Assembly (NCBI RefSeq): GCF_028453695.1
Contig: NC_135776.1
Location: 15,198,663 to 15,262,662 of the forward strand
Direction of reading: 5' to 3'
From: Augochlora pura
Taxonomy: Eukaryota > Arthropoda > Insecta > Hymenoptera > Halictidae
Length of the DNA stretch: 64,000 nt
The notes beneath the pieces are model-generated. The model did not search any database and had not been told where the DNA came from. It saw nothing but the letters and a program-made list of their open reading frames with translations. Shown here piece by piece: positions 1 to 12,732 of this stretch. A program made the translations under genes and the position numbers. The stretch's first letter is position 1, and each line of letters opens with the position of its first letter.

Positions 1-1044
1 TGCTATTCCAGAAGGTTGTCATAAGCTGCGGATAATTATCTCCTACCCCGTAATTGCTCCCCTCGCCGAGACCTCCGAGAACGAGGCACGTTGATACTCG
101 GAGATGAGCAAACATTAGGATAACCAATTATACTTGAGGAATCTCGGACCTGTATACTGTCTGCGTTACGCGCTGCATTTTACTCCCCTTTTTTACAGCA
201 GGATATCATATTTAATAAATAAACTTTAACACCAGTATATTGCGTTAAGAAAAATTCACGCGTCATCTATAATTCGCGGACGCTTCTTTCAAGAGACACT
301 ACAAAATTGATTAAATTACGCGCAGAGCCAGTTTTTCTTAATAACGATCGAGGTGCATAAGCGTGAATGGAAAAAGAACGACGTACACCATCAGATTCTT
401 CTGCAGTTAATTATAGTCACAAGGCTCGGTACAAAAACAGTAGATGCCTTGACGGGAATGTCTACCGGTTTTCAAGTAATACCATAAAAGTACAAAGCTC
501 GTTGTCTGACCTGTATCTGGTTAGTCATGAAGAAAATCTGCGCACGTTTACGAGACCTTGTCGCGTTCGCGAACACGTGCCGAGTGCGATTACTATGGCG
601 CATACCGCCTACATACTTCGACAACTTTCGGGAATCCTTCGGTACCGGCTTACTGGGTTGTCTCGTCCATCTTAATGAACGCTAATCGATTACTATGCTG
701 ATCTATCGTGTCTTCGGCAAACAATTTAGACCTCGACGAAAGTAGGTCAATTTTTCAATTGTTTCGTCCTCTATAAGCTTACTATAACTTTCAAATCGTG
801 TACCGATCTATCAATGTTTGTTAATTTCTTCTGTTTCTCCTTTCTATTTTCTCTACGCTGTCCTAATGTGCTTCAATTACTATGATCAATTCTACGTAAA
901 TTGTCCTACAAAAAAAATGTCAAGACATGAAATATTCCGGATTAAGTTATGTTGCATAAATTGTTATATACTTTTAAATACTTACAAAGTTATTCGAAAA
1001 AAGGTAGAGTAGTGTACACACATTACACAATTCAAGAAAGTAAT
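1..1044. other. Intergenic, no gene seen
   Basis: Moderately AT-rich sequence with short open frames only (102 residues or fewer). None resembles a known protein and none shows convincing splice sites. I see no RNA gene or repeat here. Confidence 0.5.
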
Positions 1045-1233
1045 GTTAACCCTTACGGCTCTAAATACTCCGGGCCGAAAGGGTCCGTAGGGACAGCGCG
1101 CGGCTAGCGCTTATGGTCTTTATGACTTATGACTTATCTTTATGACGAGTATAAACGCATATCTGCGTCCCTCGGCCACAACGGCGACTTTCGTCAAACG
1201 CATACATGCGTCCATAGAGCCCTAAGGGTTAAC
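1045..1233. mobile_element. Short inverted-repeat element (MITE-like, 189 bp)
   Basis: The two ends are inverted copies of GTTAACCCTTASGGCTCT with one mismatch, at about 1045-1062 and 1216-1233. The interior is more GC-rich than the flanks and contains two further small palindromes (CGCATATCTGCG and CGCATACATGCG). There is no coding capacity. The termini resemble the TTAACCC ends of other elements in this window (see 30491, 38586, 54129 and 55220), so this is probably one member of a dispersed non-autonomous family. No target-site duplication is obvious. Confidence 0.55.
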
Positions 1234-4200
1234 TAGTGAACTATCGCAACCACCAGATGCGTTTTCCCGAAAAAATCAATAGACAAAGCAATAAATAACA
1301 ATAAACAACAATAAATGACAATAAATAACAAAATAAAGAACAGTAAAGAATCATGAAATTGTAATTGCAGTTTCATGTGCATTCGATTGAATTTAACTAT
1401 GTAATCCACCCACGCGAGGTTATCGACTTCCTAAGGCAGCCATTGAAAGCGAAGATCTCGTTCTCTTCGCAAATTGGAGGATTCATCGCGGTTCGTTATC
1501 GTTCGAGCTTTAATTACAAGCTGAAACGAGCCAAGAGAAACGAGACAGGCCTCTCTCGAAGACGCAGCTACCCGAGATTGATAAACAATTAATTATGTCG
1601 ACCGTGTCACACGAAAGGTGTGAAACCAATACGTGACCCAGATCATCGCGTAGCTCTCTCGATTGCAGACGATGCGTATTAAAATGATCAAAGGCTTCGC
1701 GATGCTACTTTTCTTACGGAGGCCGGTGATCAATTGTACTCATTAAACGTTAATTGTGTTTCTGGGAATTAATGTGTTGATAACGAGTCTGTAATTTGAG
1801 CATTATGGGAGGACGCTGTGCGTTCGATCGAAAACGATCTTGTCTGCTCTTTCGTTACGACAATGAATAGACTTAGTCGCGCGGATCATTGTATACTGCG
1901 TTCTCTAGTAATTTAATGCACAGGACATTTTCGTTTCAAACTGTTGTTATGTTTTACTGCACTAATCCAATATACGTTATAAAGTACAGTTCGGGACTAC
2001 CTAGTCGTGTTTTATGGCGGCGGGATGCCATAAATCATGTCCCTCATGTGCTTGGGACCTCTGAAATTGCCTACGGCGTGGGCCTGTCACCCGTACTTTT
2101 TTTAAATCCACTTTTAAATCAGGTATTGGCGACTTGTCGATGACCGCGCGCGGCCCGGGAATCTCTGAAAGGATTCGCGGTGCCACCTCCTCGGTCCCAA
2201 CCGTCGTTCCTTGCGACTCCGCGTCACTGCCATGGGCCCATCGCGATTAGGCAGCCCTTTGCAACATCCACCCTTGAGTCGAAGGGGTAGAGAGGACCGA
2301 GGTGACGTCGATGGTGACTTTCGGTTTTCCCAGCAGAACAAGATTAGAATTAGAACAGAACAAATATAGAATAGAAGATATCAGAATTAGAAATATAGCA
2401 ACATACATTTGGGCTCCAAAAACACGCGTCCACTTTCAACTGTTGTATTTGTGCGAAACAACCTTCGGCGAAATAAATAAGTTTAACTTCGAACAAGTGT
2501 TGGTAGATTCTCCGATTTTGAACAAGAACCCGCATTTTCTTGGAAAACTCTTCCGTTGTGTCGTGCCGAAATAACATTTTGGTAGCAGCTACTCCTCCAC
2601 GACATAACACTGTAATTTCTGCATTTTTTTAACATAATATTCTACTGGCTCAAAACTAAGAAAATGACAAAAATATCGACCTTTTCGAAGTGTCACCCCT
2701 TAAGAAAAATGAGACGAGCGTCTTCCAATTCCCAGGGCAAGGTGAAACACTGGGCTGTTGCTCTCGGTCTAGAACACCGTGAACGTATTGGATTTCTATT
2801 TCCTGTATACACAGGAGAACGCACGCACATGAAGTGCACACTCCCTCTCCTCTCTCTCTCTCTCCGCCCCTCTTTCTTTCCCCTCGTTTCTTCTTCAAGA
2901 GGGATATTATGAGAACGATGCGGGATATTTCAGCGAACGTGCAAAAGTTCGACGGAAATGAGCCGTCCACTCACGATTGGATGAGACTGGACGCTACCTT
3001 CGGAATCTCGTTATCCTCGGAACGTTCCTCGAACACAAAGTGCTTCGTGAACATCCTCTTTACCACGCCTAACTTGATAACGCGATGTTAGCCTTATCTA
3101 ATAATTACAATCAACAACTAACCTAACGTGCGAACTAACCGAGCGGAAATAACAAAAAAATTGTCGCGAGTCGATCTTTATAACGAAGTAAATCATGTTC
3201 TACTGTCTTCTGCTATGTTCTAGCTTCCACTAGCTTCGAGTCTCTACCATCTTCTAGCTTTCTACAGGGTGTGAACAAAAGTCTATCACTTTACGGAAAT
3301 CTTGTTCTAAACAAGACTATTCATGGCAGCTCTACCTTATCGATTCCGCAAGAAAGATATCTTTGGACAGACAGAAGTGTTATGCAGCTGCATATTGCAG
3401 GTGTGTAGCTGCAGAGGAATCGTTCACCTTTCGCCTTCCTGTCCAACATCGACCAGAAAAGTTCCCTGACGTGTCCCGGTCGCGAGAATCGGCCTGTAGA
3501 ACAACTTCGACACGCAACGCATCATTTAACTAGTTATTCGAGGCAGGCGCGCGAGTTAGGCGTGTCTGGGAAAAAAGAGTTAACGCATGGGACAGGGCAG
3601 GACTGTTAAAAGTGCAAGTGCCGCGGAAGCAGGAAGCTGCACGCGATCGGATAAATAAACGAGCCGAGGATACGTGCTCGGTGAAATCGCTCCAAAATAG
3701 CTGAATACATTAGATATTTTCGTAAAACATACATTACAAATACAAATAGATTTAACTATATTATAAGCAATTAGAGAACGAATTCAACTTTTAGAATCCA
3801 CGATTCCCGGAGCTTATCGCAATTTTCTGAAGTGTTACGCAGCTAGCTGCTGTTTTTCGTAGGACTGTACCGTGATTCGCGAATCTTATTGAAAATTTTC
3901 TCATTTGCATTGCAACCTGGGTATACCGCGCGTGCATGACGAGAGAAAGTTTCCCCCGACTGGAAGATAATGCGTTAGATCGGCGATTCCGGTTGTTCGG
4001 TTAATTGTGCTCGTGTCGCTTTCACAGTTTTTGCTTGCTTAGATCGTGACGGCCTTCGCCGTGAATCCCGGCGTTTGTCTTCATTAATCCCGCGTACTAA
4101 TTCAATCCGATTCCCTCGTCTAATTACCGGTGTGCACCGGGCATAGTTACCGAGTATTGTTCTAATAATTGCTTAATTTCGCGTCCGGCCGTAGTCCCCA

Positions 4201-7200
4201 GCAATTATCGAGCCTCTGTCTTTGAATAGTACTCGCCGGCAACGATTAACCCGAAAGAAAGCTCAGCGGCCCTGACTCACCAAAACCGTAGCATTGTTTT
4301 TTAACGGTGTCGTAAAATTGATGAAGAAAGAGTGTGCTTACGTTTGAATCCAAAGAGGTTAACGATACGACGAACGGATCCCAAGGTCAACCGTTTCTCC
4401 TTAGATGGATTAATACTTTTTTAATGCGACGATAAAAACAGCGTTTTACTGGAGACGGCCAAAAGACAAAATAACTGGACAACTCGTTTACGAGTATTTT
4501 TGTTGCTCAATGTTGCCTCTTAGTCGATATTACTGCCTTAATTGAAATGGCAAATAACGTGGCATGCGAATCACAATTAGGGGAGAATAGATTTTTGAAA
4601 TACTCAATACACTATGAATATAAAACCTGATAATAAAATTCTCTGGTGCAGCAAATGTATCGTTGCCTGGCACCAAAAGGATTAAAATGTTTGCAGATTT
4701 TATGCATTTATAACGAAGAGGAACAAGCGAAATATAAAACAATTTCAACTTCCTACCGAACGTAATTTAATCCGATTTGCAATTTAATTAGAATACTATG
4801 CACATGTAGATCTAATCAACTCCAATTCCTTCCAATTGTAGCAACAAATTTCGCTGCTATACAGAACCTAGTTATTAGCGTGTGGCAGAAGTACCAGCTT
4901 GGGATAAGGGATGAAATATTAGAATCTAGTCCTGTGAAAACAAAAGTTTCCCTCGAGTTCCTGGGGGAAGAAGCCGGGAAAACGGCAGACGGGGGCCCGC
5001 GGGGCAGCGACTGCAGCGAGGAAATAAATTCCGCGTGAACATCATAAAGGGTGCAGTACAGTTTCCCGGGGCCCGGTTATATTCTCGGGAAACGATTTTG
5101 GCGTGAGAATGCCATAAAACGGCGCGCTGCCGACTGTCTAGACTCGAGTTCCACATAAATAGTGCAATACGTGGCTTCGATCGATCTTACTGTCCGCCCG
5201 ATAAACCGTAGTTTTCACCGCGACGACATCCGCGAGCGGACAGGTCAACGGCCTGTGACGGATAATTGAGAATCGCTCGGTTAATAATTAGCAGGCGATC
5301 TGCCAATGCGGATTGGAAGAAACGTGGCATTTGTAACGCACCGCTGCCAGCTTTTATTCTAGCCAGACCAATTTAGCGCGGCGCGCACGATATACACGTG
5401 TGCACCGCGTAACACCGTAGAACATGAGCTCCGCAGATTTTTTTCTGTGCGGTTTCTAATTACTAGATTATAAGAGCTCGTAGCTACACAACGAGCAGAG
5501 AAACCGATGGGGTTCGCGTTTTAAGGAATCTCCGTTCCTAGCCGATTTTAACACCGGGTTTACGGAACATTAAAAGCGTTTTACGCTGCTTCGCAACGAT
5601 AACAAAACAACACGTTGCATATATAGCGCATATTTATATGTTTATAATTTCTTTATTACTAGCCTTCGTTTTATTTCTGCATTTTTATTCTTTTTCTTTC
5701 ATTTGTCGAAGGCACTAAGTAAGATTATATAGCAATATAAGCACTGCGACACATGTTCCGCTATAATGTTCAGGTGAAACGTAATATGTAGATTTTTAAT
5801 CATTTAAAATTATACACCGTTATATACTAGTATTGTGTAATTAATATCTTACATAGACTGACATTTATTTGCGTTGGTGCACTTAGATGTCCGAAATTGT
5901 TATTTGCCCTTTCTTTTCTTAACACTTTCAAAATCGTTGCCAGTCATTTACCACAAGTGTTGAATAGAGTATGCGAGAGAGGAATTGTAACATTTATTTG
6001 CATTAAGTGCGTATGGGGATATTATGTCATCGTTATTTATACTAGGATGCAGGAGGATCAACGAGAAATTTATTAATATATCCAGGTATTTCAGCATCGC
6101 GTCCGTCAACCTTGCTTCGTTCATTTGCTATATTCGACTATTTTTAACTTTCGTTACAGCAACCCTCCACTCGTATACATATAACCAACGCCGCTTTCCT
6201 TCGTTGATCGTGAAAATTTTGAAGGGAACCGAAAACGAGGCCAGTGCTAGGAAAATATAACAGTGAATTAATTACAGACGCTCGTTAGCCGAATTCCAAT
6301 CAACGGAACACGATCAAATATCTCACAATAATATTTGACCAAAATACATATATCAAATTATTAATTGTAATAATTGTACTCCCGAAACAATCCACTTATA
6401 CTATTCAAAACAACTGCAAACACAATGACCAATTCCTTTGATACAACTATTAATTATCTACTTTCTCAAAAATTCCATTTACGAGCAAGGAAGATTTAAA
6501 TCTGGTACCGTTGATTACTTTAAATGTTATAATATTATTTTAAATATTCAAAGCGCACAGAACCCACTTCGTAATTGTAAATAACTAACGAAATCAAACA
6601 GAATAAAGTGATGAATATGGCAATCGATTTTCAAACGTGACCACCGCATCTATGTCAATGAAGACTCTTTGTGGATTGATAAGGTAGCCATTTCCACTAA
6701 ACTATCTTTCATGCTTGCTATTATTACAAATCCACCGTTTATTGCTCCATCTTGAAAGCAATAACCGCCAAATAGAGCAGCATTGTTACACCCTTGATTT
6801 CAGGTAGAATTATCCATGAATTACCAAGGTCGAAGGACAATTACATGTATTGTAACCTAGCATAGACAAAAACCATACGTTTATATTTTAACCCACTCAA
6901 TGGAAATCAGAGTTGAACATTATTCGAATCATTTACTATCACGTTATTCGTAGATAACTTATTTGCAAATAATTTTAGTTGAAAAAATTTAGAAGTATGA
7001 AAAAAATGAAAGATAGACCACGAGTGCCAATTTTACGATCACTTTTACAAAAATGTATAATATATAATGCCGGTGTGAGTAGTAATAACGAATACAAATC
7101 TTATTCTTATTCGAATAACTAAAGTTATTCGTTACTCGCGAATAACGAATACAAATTTTATTCTTATTCATTATTCGTCAATCGAATGAAGTTTGCCTGA

Positions 7201-10200
7201 CTCTGATGGGAACGTATCCAATGGTATTAAATCTCCATTAATGACTTTTCGAAAGTTACGTACAAACTCTTCGAAAAGGAAGAAACATTGCTTACAATAA
7301 ACAAGAAGGTCGGACATATAAATTTTCAATTCTTCAGAAACAACATTACGAAGAGTCGAGGCTTCTCTCTACGTTTGTGTATAGTAAACTTGATCAACTC
7401 TACCACTAAATGTCATACATCACTAATTACCCGCAACAACAGATCTATTTGTCATCCGCCAAAATTTGAACTACTACCGTATCCCCTTTTCCACCATCTC
7501 ACGCTCATTATACACTCATTTATCCCATGTTTTACGGTACAATACAACGAATAAAACAAACTAATTAAACGTCCACTTTCCTTAGATACAACTTCGTGTA
7601 AAGGTAGTTCACTCGCGATTAAATGTAACATCGATTTAATAGCCATCGTTTAATACGCAGTAGAAACTGCTTTATCCGAACATTATCGTATTTTAACAGA
7701 CACAGAAACAACATGCTTAGAAACGTTATTTACTGTTCGAAAGTTCCGTGGTCGACACTGTTCCATGGATCTATCGATTTCTGTAGATCTAATCCCGCAA
7801 ACCGGTAACGGTGTCCATACTGTTCTAATTCTATTCTCTATGAGTGAGACGCACATTATTACCCCGTATCGTTAAAACCGGATGTACAGATATTTCGAAA
7901 GGAGTATATATTGTGAATTGTGCTGCTTACCTTACGAACATCCGCCACGAGGATTTTTCGAGTCACCGACCTACGTTACACTGGATCATCTTCGGTCTCA
8001 ACCTGTAAGAACGCGTTTCTCCTTTCACACGCGTTTGCGGCTCACAGACCCCACCGGACAGAAACACACTTCCTTTTTCTGCGACGGATTTCCTTCTGCG
8101 AGTATACACGCGAAAGGGAAATTTTCGTGGGTAAAAATAACACCGGTGGCGAGACGCCCGGGGAAGAGATCTGCCTCCTACCGTTGTCGTTCGAAAACTC
8201 ATGGTGCCCAGCAGCTTGATGCGGTCGTGTGCTCCTCCTCCCCACTCCCATGGAGTTAATCGTGGTGTAGAAACCTCTCGTGTTGTTCGTATTTCGAACC
8301 TGACGCCCCGTGTACTTACACTCCGGGGACACACGTATACAGCCATGCATGTATATCCCGTGTACAAGCACCTACACTAATCCGGGAAAGTTAGCTGCAC
8401 GTGTACATGGGAGAAGACGTTCTTAAATTTCACACCCGTAGAGGATGAGATCGATACTTCTCTTCTAGGGACGTTTCTTTTTCTTTAATTCACACGTGTC
8501 CACGTTTACCCCGTGAAAAATGTATTGTTAATAAAAACGTAAATGGTCTTTTCAACTTTTATTTCCATGGGCTTCGAACATTTTCATCACGTTCGATCAA
8601 TTAAGCAATCTTTGTTCTGCTTCGATCTCTAATTAAATTTTCAAATATCTTCCTCTAACTTTGATCGCACAAGCCTCAGCAACCAAACTGTATATGTATT
8701 CTTTTCAACCCTAATTTTGTGTATCATGATAGAATGGTAGAGAGACGAAACAATGATTTATGATCCATAACATACCCATGTGTGAAATAAAGTTTAGAAT
8801 ATACTATGTACATGAAAGTATTATTTTGTTTCTGTTCAAAATTCAAATGTCTAATTGAAGGAATTCGTTGGAATGGTATAATCATAGGTTATACTAATTT
8901 TACGCGGGAAAACAACGGAACGCGTTTCGTTTCCAATCGAACTGCTCTGTATCGATTTCATCCTCGATATACATAGCAACACTAAATTTAGAATGATTTT
9001 TCAATATCGTTAAATAAATTTTGAACACGCCATGCGGGTTTATCAAAAAATTCATAGCAAAGAGCCGACATTATGGTATTAAACATTCACAGACAGTGAG
9101 GGTAAGTTACACAGCATGAAATTGCCTGATTGTGCACTACGTTACAATCGCTGTGTAAATTTAGTCTAACCTTTAGACAGAATTTGTTAATTTATTTCAG
9201 TTTTTATGAAATTGAATGGGAAAATGAAAATCTGTATCGCAAGTTTTTCAAACAGAGCACATTTCAAATATGACAATCTAGCATCATGATAAGTAATAAA
9301 ACAAATACCAGATAAAAGTTGAAATGTTTTTCATAATTGTACATAGTAGGGTTTCTTACCAAGTCATCCTGGGAGTTACATATGATTTTTGCATACCCCA
9401 TCGCACTCGGTATTCTTTCAGAATGCAAAAGACCTTTATACTGGTTTCCCTCTCTTTTGGATGCCCCCTTTGCCCTTCGATACACGCGACTTGTTCTCTG
9501 CAACACACTTCCATGAATAACTAACATGACAGACGAGGATACTCTATTAGAATAGTAGGCGGGACCTTAGGGCGCCTCATGCAAACACTCCTATGTACTT
9601 ACATACAGACGCTAGTTTCCAGTGCTAAACATAATATTGTTTTTATAGAACGTTGTACATAACAAGAATTTTTTACAGAATTAAAGAAATGATCTATATT
9701 ATTGCATCTTGTATTGAACAACAACGCTGATTAGATATTAAAAATGCGTTAAATTATTTTTTGCGATTTTACAAAATTTCGTCTGTTCAAACCGAAATTT
9801 TGTACCGTTTAGTGAAACTCAATTATCGATTGAGTTATTTTGTTCATTCCGTGTCAAATATTAAATCATCGATAATCTTCTAACGAACTTCCGGTTTTTT
9901 GGTACATGCAATGTAGAGGAAACACGTACAGGAAACTATTTAATATTCGACGAACTCGTACACATGTAGGTACATACTTAATAATACACCATCGACAACA
10001 TGACGAAATTTACGAGTTTTTCTATAAATATATATTTAATCAGAATCGCAAGGTAACTTATTACTCCTTCAGTATCAGAATCTATAAAACATATGTATAT
10101 GTACGTTTTCAACAATGGATAAAAAAGTTCTTCTCACATGATTTTCATATGAAACTGTAATCATAAACATAAGTTAAATATAAACCAGGCATAGCTGTAA

Positions 10201-10440
10201 ATACTTATTAATTATCTGAAATATTTTTATCCTGCAATGCAGAGTTTACTTTAATTATAGCAATATTGATTTTGTAAGTGTAACGAGTAAACACGACACA
10301 TAACAAATAACAATTTGTAACAACCTCTAAATGTGTTAATAAGATTGGCAGAATATTCTCGAACAATTTACGAATTATTTTATGACAAAAAACGGTATTT
10401 GTTGATAAACATGAAATAAAAGAAAATACATACGATTTCT
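1234..10440. other. Gene-poor intergenic region
   Basis: About 9 kb without a recognisable gene. It contains a CT-rich tract at 2841-2865, a GC-richer patch at 7.9-8.4 kb with several overlapping short frames that resemble nothing I know, and an ACAGGGTGT-type repeat terminus near 3267. Regulatory DNA may be present, but nothing can be assigned from sequence alone. Confidence 0.5.
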
Positions 10441-10665
10441 AAACGTTCTTAAACATCGGACGTCGACGTAGTCAGTTCCGTTAGTACGGCGCTTCAGTCA
10501 CATCAACGCGACTACATAATATCCGGCCACGTTAAAATAGCTTGTTTGGATAAAATTTTGGCCGGAGCCTAGATCGACGAATAAAACGTCGAGGTTTATA
10601 AACCTATTTAAGCTTTAATGTATGTAGAATAGCGTGTAAACAGCAATATAAACAGATTAACAAAA
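10441..10665 (+). promoter_or_regulatory. Upstream region and 5' UTR of the p24 gene
   Basis: This stretch directly precedes the p24-gamma start codon. It is richer in GC and CpG than its flanks between 10450 and 10590 and contains initiator-like TCAGT motifs (near 10470 and 10496). No clear TATA box was placed. The ATG at 10666 has an A at -3 and is preceded by an A-rich leader. The transcription start was not located. Confidence 0.35.
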
Positions 10666-11576
10666 ATGGACTACTGGTCGATCTACTTGCTATTAGTTTC
10701 CCTGTTCGGTACGATATTACGCACTGGTGGTGTTGAGTTAACCTTCGAACTTCCAGATAATGAGAAACAGTGTTTCTTTCAAGATATCACAAAGAATGAG
10801 ACGGCAATGTTGGAATTTCAGGTACGTCTTTGCGTACTATTAAACAAATACTTTTCTTAATAATGCGCAATTATGAAACTGTGCGTATAACCAGTTTCAT
10901 TCATTATGACGCGATAGTATTAGCCACGTTCACATTTTGACTGTGAACTGTCATGAATTATCAGCGATCGCACTGGCATTGAAGTTTTTGTTATATTGCT
11001 ACTGTATTTTATAAGTGCATATGTTAATATCGTTTTTCAGGTCGTGACAGGCGGACAGTACGATGTAGATGTATCCTTAGAAGCACCAAATAAAGAAATT
11101 ATCTTCCAACAAATTAAGACTCAGTTTGATTCGCATCAATTTACAGCTGCTATGACAGGAGCGTATAAGGCCTGTTTTAGCAATGAGTTTTCTACATTTT
11201 CACACAAGCTAGTCTACATGGACTTCCGTGTGGGTGATCAGGCGCCTTTGGCTGGTCTCGGAGAACATGTAACTGTCATGACTCAGGTAATACATAGATT
11301 AATCTTAAAGTTGAATATCTTTGTTTAAAATTAGATACTGCAATTAATGATTTTGTTTAGATGGAGTCTTCAGTGAAAGAAGTACATACACATCTGAATA
11401 AAATTCTAGACTACCAAAAACATCATCAAATAAGGGAAGCACAAGGCCGTAAACGTGCAGAGGATCTGAATGATCATGTGTTGAAATGGTCAATTGTAGA
11501 AACATTTACCATTATCACTATAGGTGTGGTGCAGGTGTATATTTTGAAGACATTCTTCACAGAGAGGAAACCCTAG
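10666..11576 (+). CDS. p24 family cargo receptor, TMED3/TMED7 type (p24-gamma)
   Basis: Three exons read cleanly: 10666-10821, 11041-11286 and 11361-11576, all phase 0 with GT..AG introns, giving 205 residues, the usual p24 size. Residues 1 to about 22 form a signal peptide. The GOLD domain follows, with its conserved cysteine pair at about C36 and C97 (motifs KQCFF and CFSNEFSTF). A coiled-coil segment follows (EAQGRKRAEDLN), then one membrane helix at about 178-196 and a short cytosolic tail KTFFTERKP. The FF pair and basic tail residues are the known COPII/COPI sorting signals of this family. Members act as type I receptors cycling between ER and Golgi. The GGQYDVD and FSTF motifs point to the TMED3/7 branch; in Drosophila the counterpart is p24-1. 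CDK5RAP3 starts about 1.2 kb downstream. Confidence 0.95.
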
Positions 11577-11622
11577 CGCATTCACTAGTGTACTTGCGAA
11601 TGACAGTATTTTTTTTGCTCAC

Positions 11623-11628
11623 AATAAA
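11623..11628 (+). terminator. Poly(A) signal AATAAA of the p24 gene
   Basis: AATAAA lies 47 nt after the stop codon. A second candidate occurs near 12055. Which one is used cannot be told. Confidence 0.5.
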
Positions 11629-12600
11629 ATACCGTCTCCGTCTGAGCGATGTGATAATTACGTCATAAACGAGCTCCAATTACCAGTTATGGTGCCATGG
11701 TAACATCGGCCAGTTGTTTCGGATGTGTTGGCTTTCCTTCAGACATCATGAAATAACTCTATATCAAACAGACGGAACATTCTAACAAGAATAAATTCTG
11801 TTCACTTGTGTATGAAAATGTGTATGCTCGTTCATGTGTGTATTATTTGGACATTAAGTTATAGGAAGGATAGGCTGTTTTAGAATGGGTACCTGCTCTA
11901 CCGAGAGCTTTAACAGGCAACAGTCGGGACTGTTATATTGTCTTATCTTTTCTTATACGAAATTTTTAAGTTATAATTATACTTTGCTACTGGCAGTGTA
12001 ACGGACATTACCGCGAAAGAAGAAACACATTTTTTCTTACTGTGAATCTGTAATATAATAAATTAAAATATCTGCGCGAATGGCTATGTTTACCTTTACG
12101 ATCATTTATTCTCCTTATGTTTAATAATTGTACAATAAGTATGTTCCTAAATTGAACTTAATCGATACCAAGAAAAATATTTCACTGTTGGAGACAATGG
12201 AAGTTGTATAAAAGTTTTTTGTCAATAGGCATATTTTATATAAGTATTCAATACCTTCATTGTTAAAGAAAAAATGCATTCGCATATCAGAAATTTGTAT
12301 GTACAAGAAACGTAACAAAATAAATCGTAAACTTTCTTTCCATATCATAATATTGGAATTATTGATTCGTCAAAAAAATGTACCTTAATATTCAGAATGT
12401 ACTATAATTAATCTCAATTTTTTAAAAATAATTTAGTGTACATCTGACCACTGCAATTGTTGTTAATGTGCATTGATCAAAATTTGAATACGTGGCACGT
12501 ATTTCTGTTTATCATATGATGTTCTATAGATTTAAATTCCGCCTTACCGGAAATACGTAAGGCACATGTCATTAAGACAGCCGGTGTCGTATCTTAGTAG

Positions 12601-12654
12601 TTGTAATCACTCCGTAACGTTGTAACCACTCCGTAACGTTGTAACACTGTAACC
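12601..12654. repeat. 19-bp tandem repeat upstream of CDK5RAP3
   Basis: About 2.7 copies of a 19-bp unit (TTGTAAYCACTCCGTAACG) end about 80 bp before the CDK5RAP3 start codon, so they lie in its promoter or 5' UTR. The first two copies differ at one position. Confidence 0.75.
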
Positions 12655-12732
12655 TAAAACCGACAGCTGTTATAACCTACAGAGAAACAGACAGGGGAAA
12701 ATTGAATTGGTTGTTTATAAGCATTTTCAATT

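Larger units (their letters stand above)
11577..12732. other. 3' UTR of the p24 gene and spacer before CDK5RAP3
   Basis: AT-rich with no further gene. It contains poly(A) signals for the upstream gene and, near its right end, a small tandem repeat (12601-12654) in the CDK5RAP3 promoter area. Confidence 0.5.

Noticed and set aside
7882..8371. Overlapping frames up to 134 aa on both strands
   Set aside because: No similarity I recognise, overlapping on both strands, local GC rise is enough to explain them.
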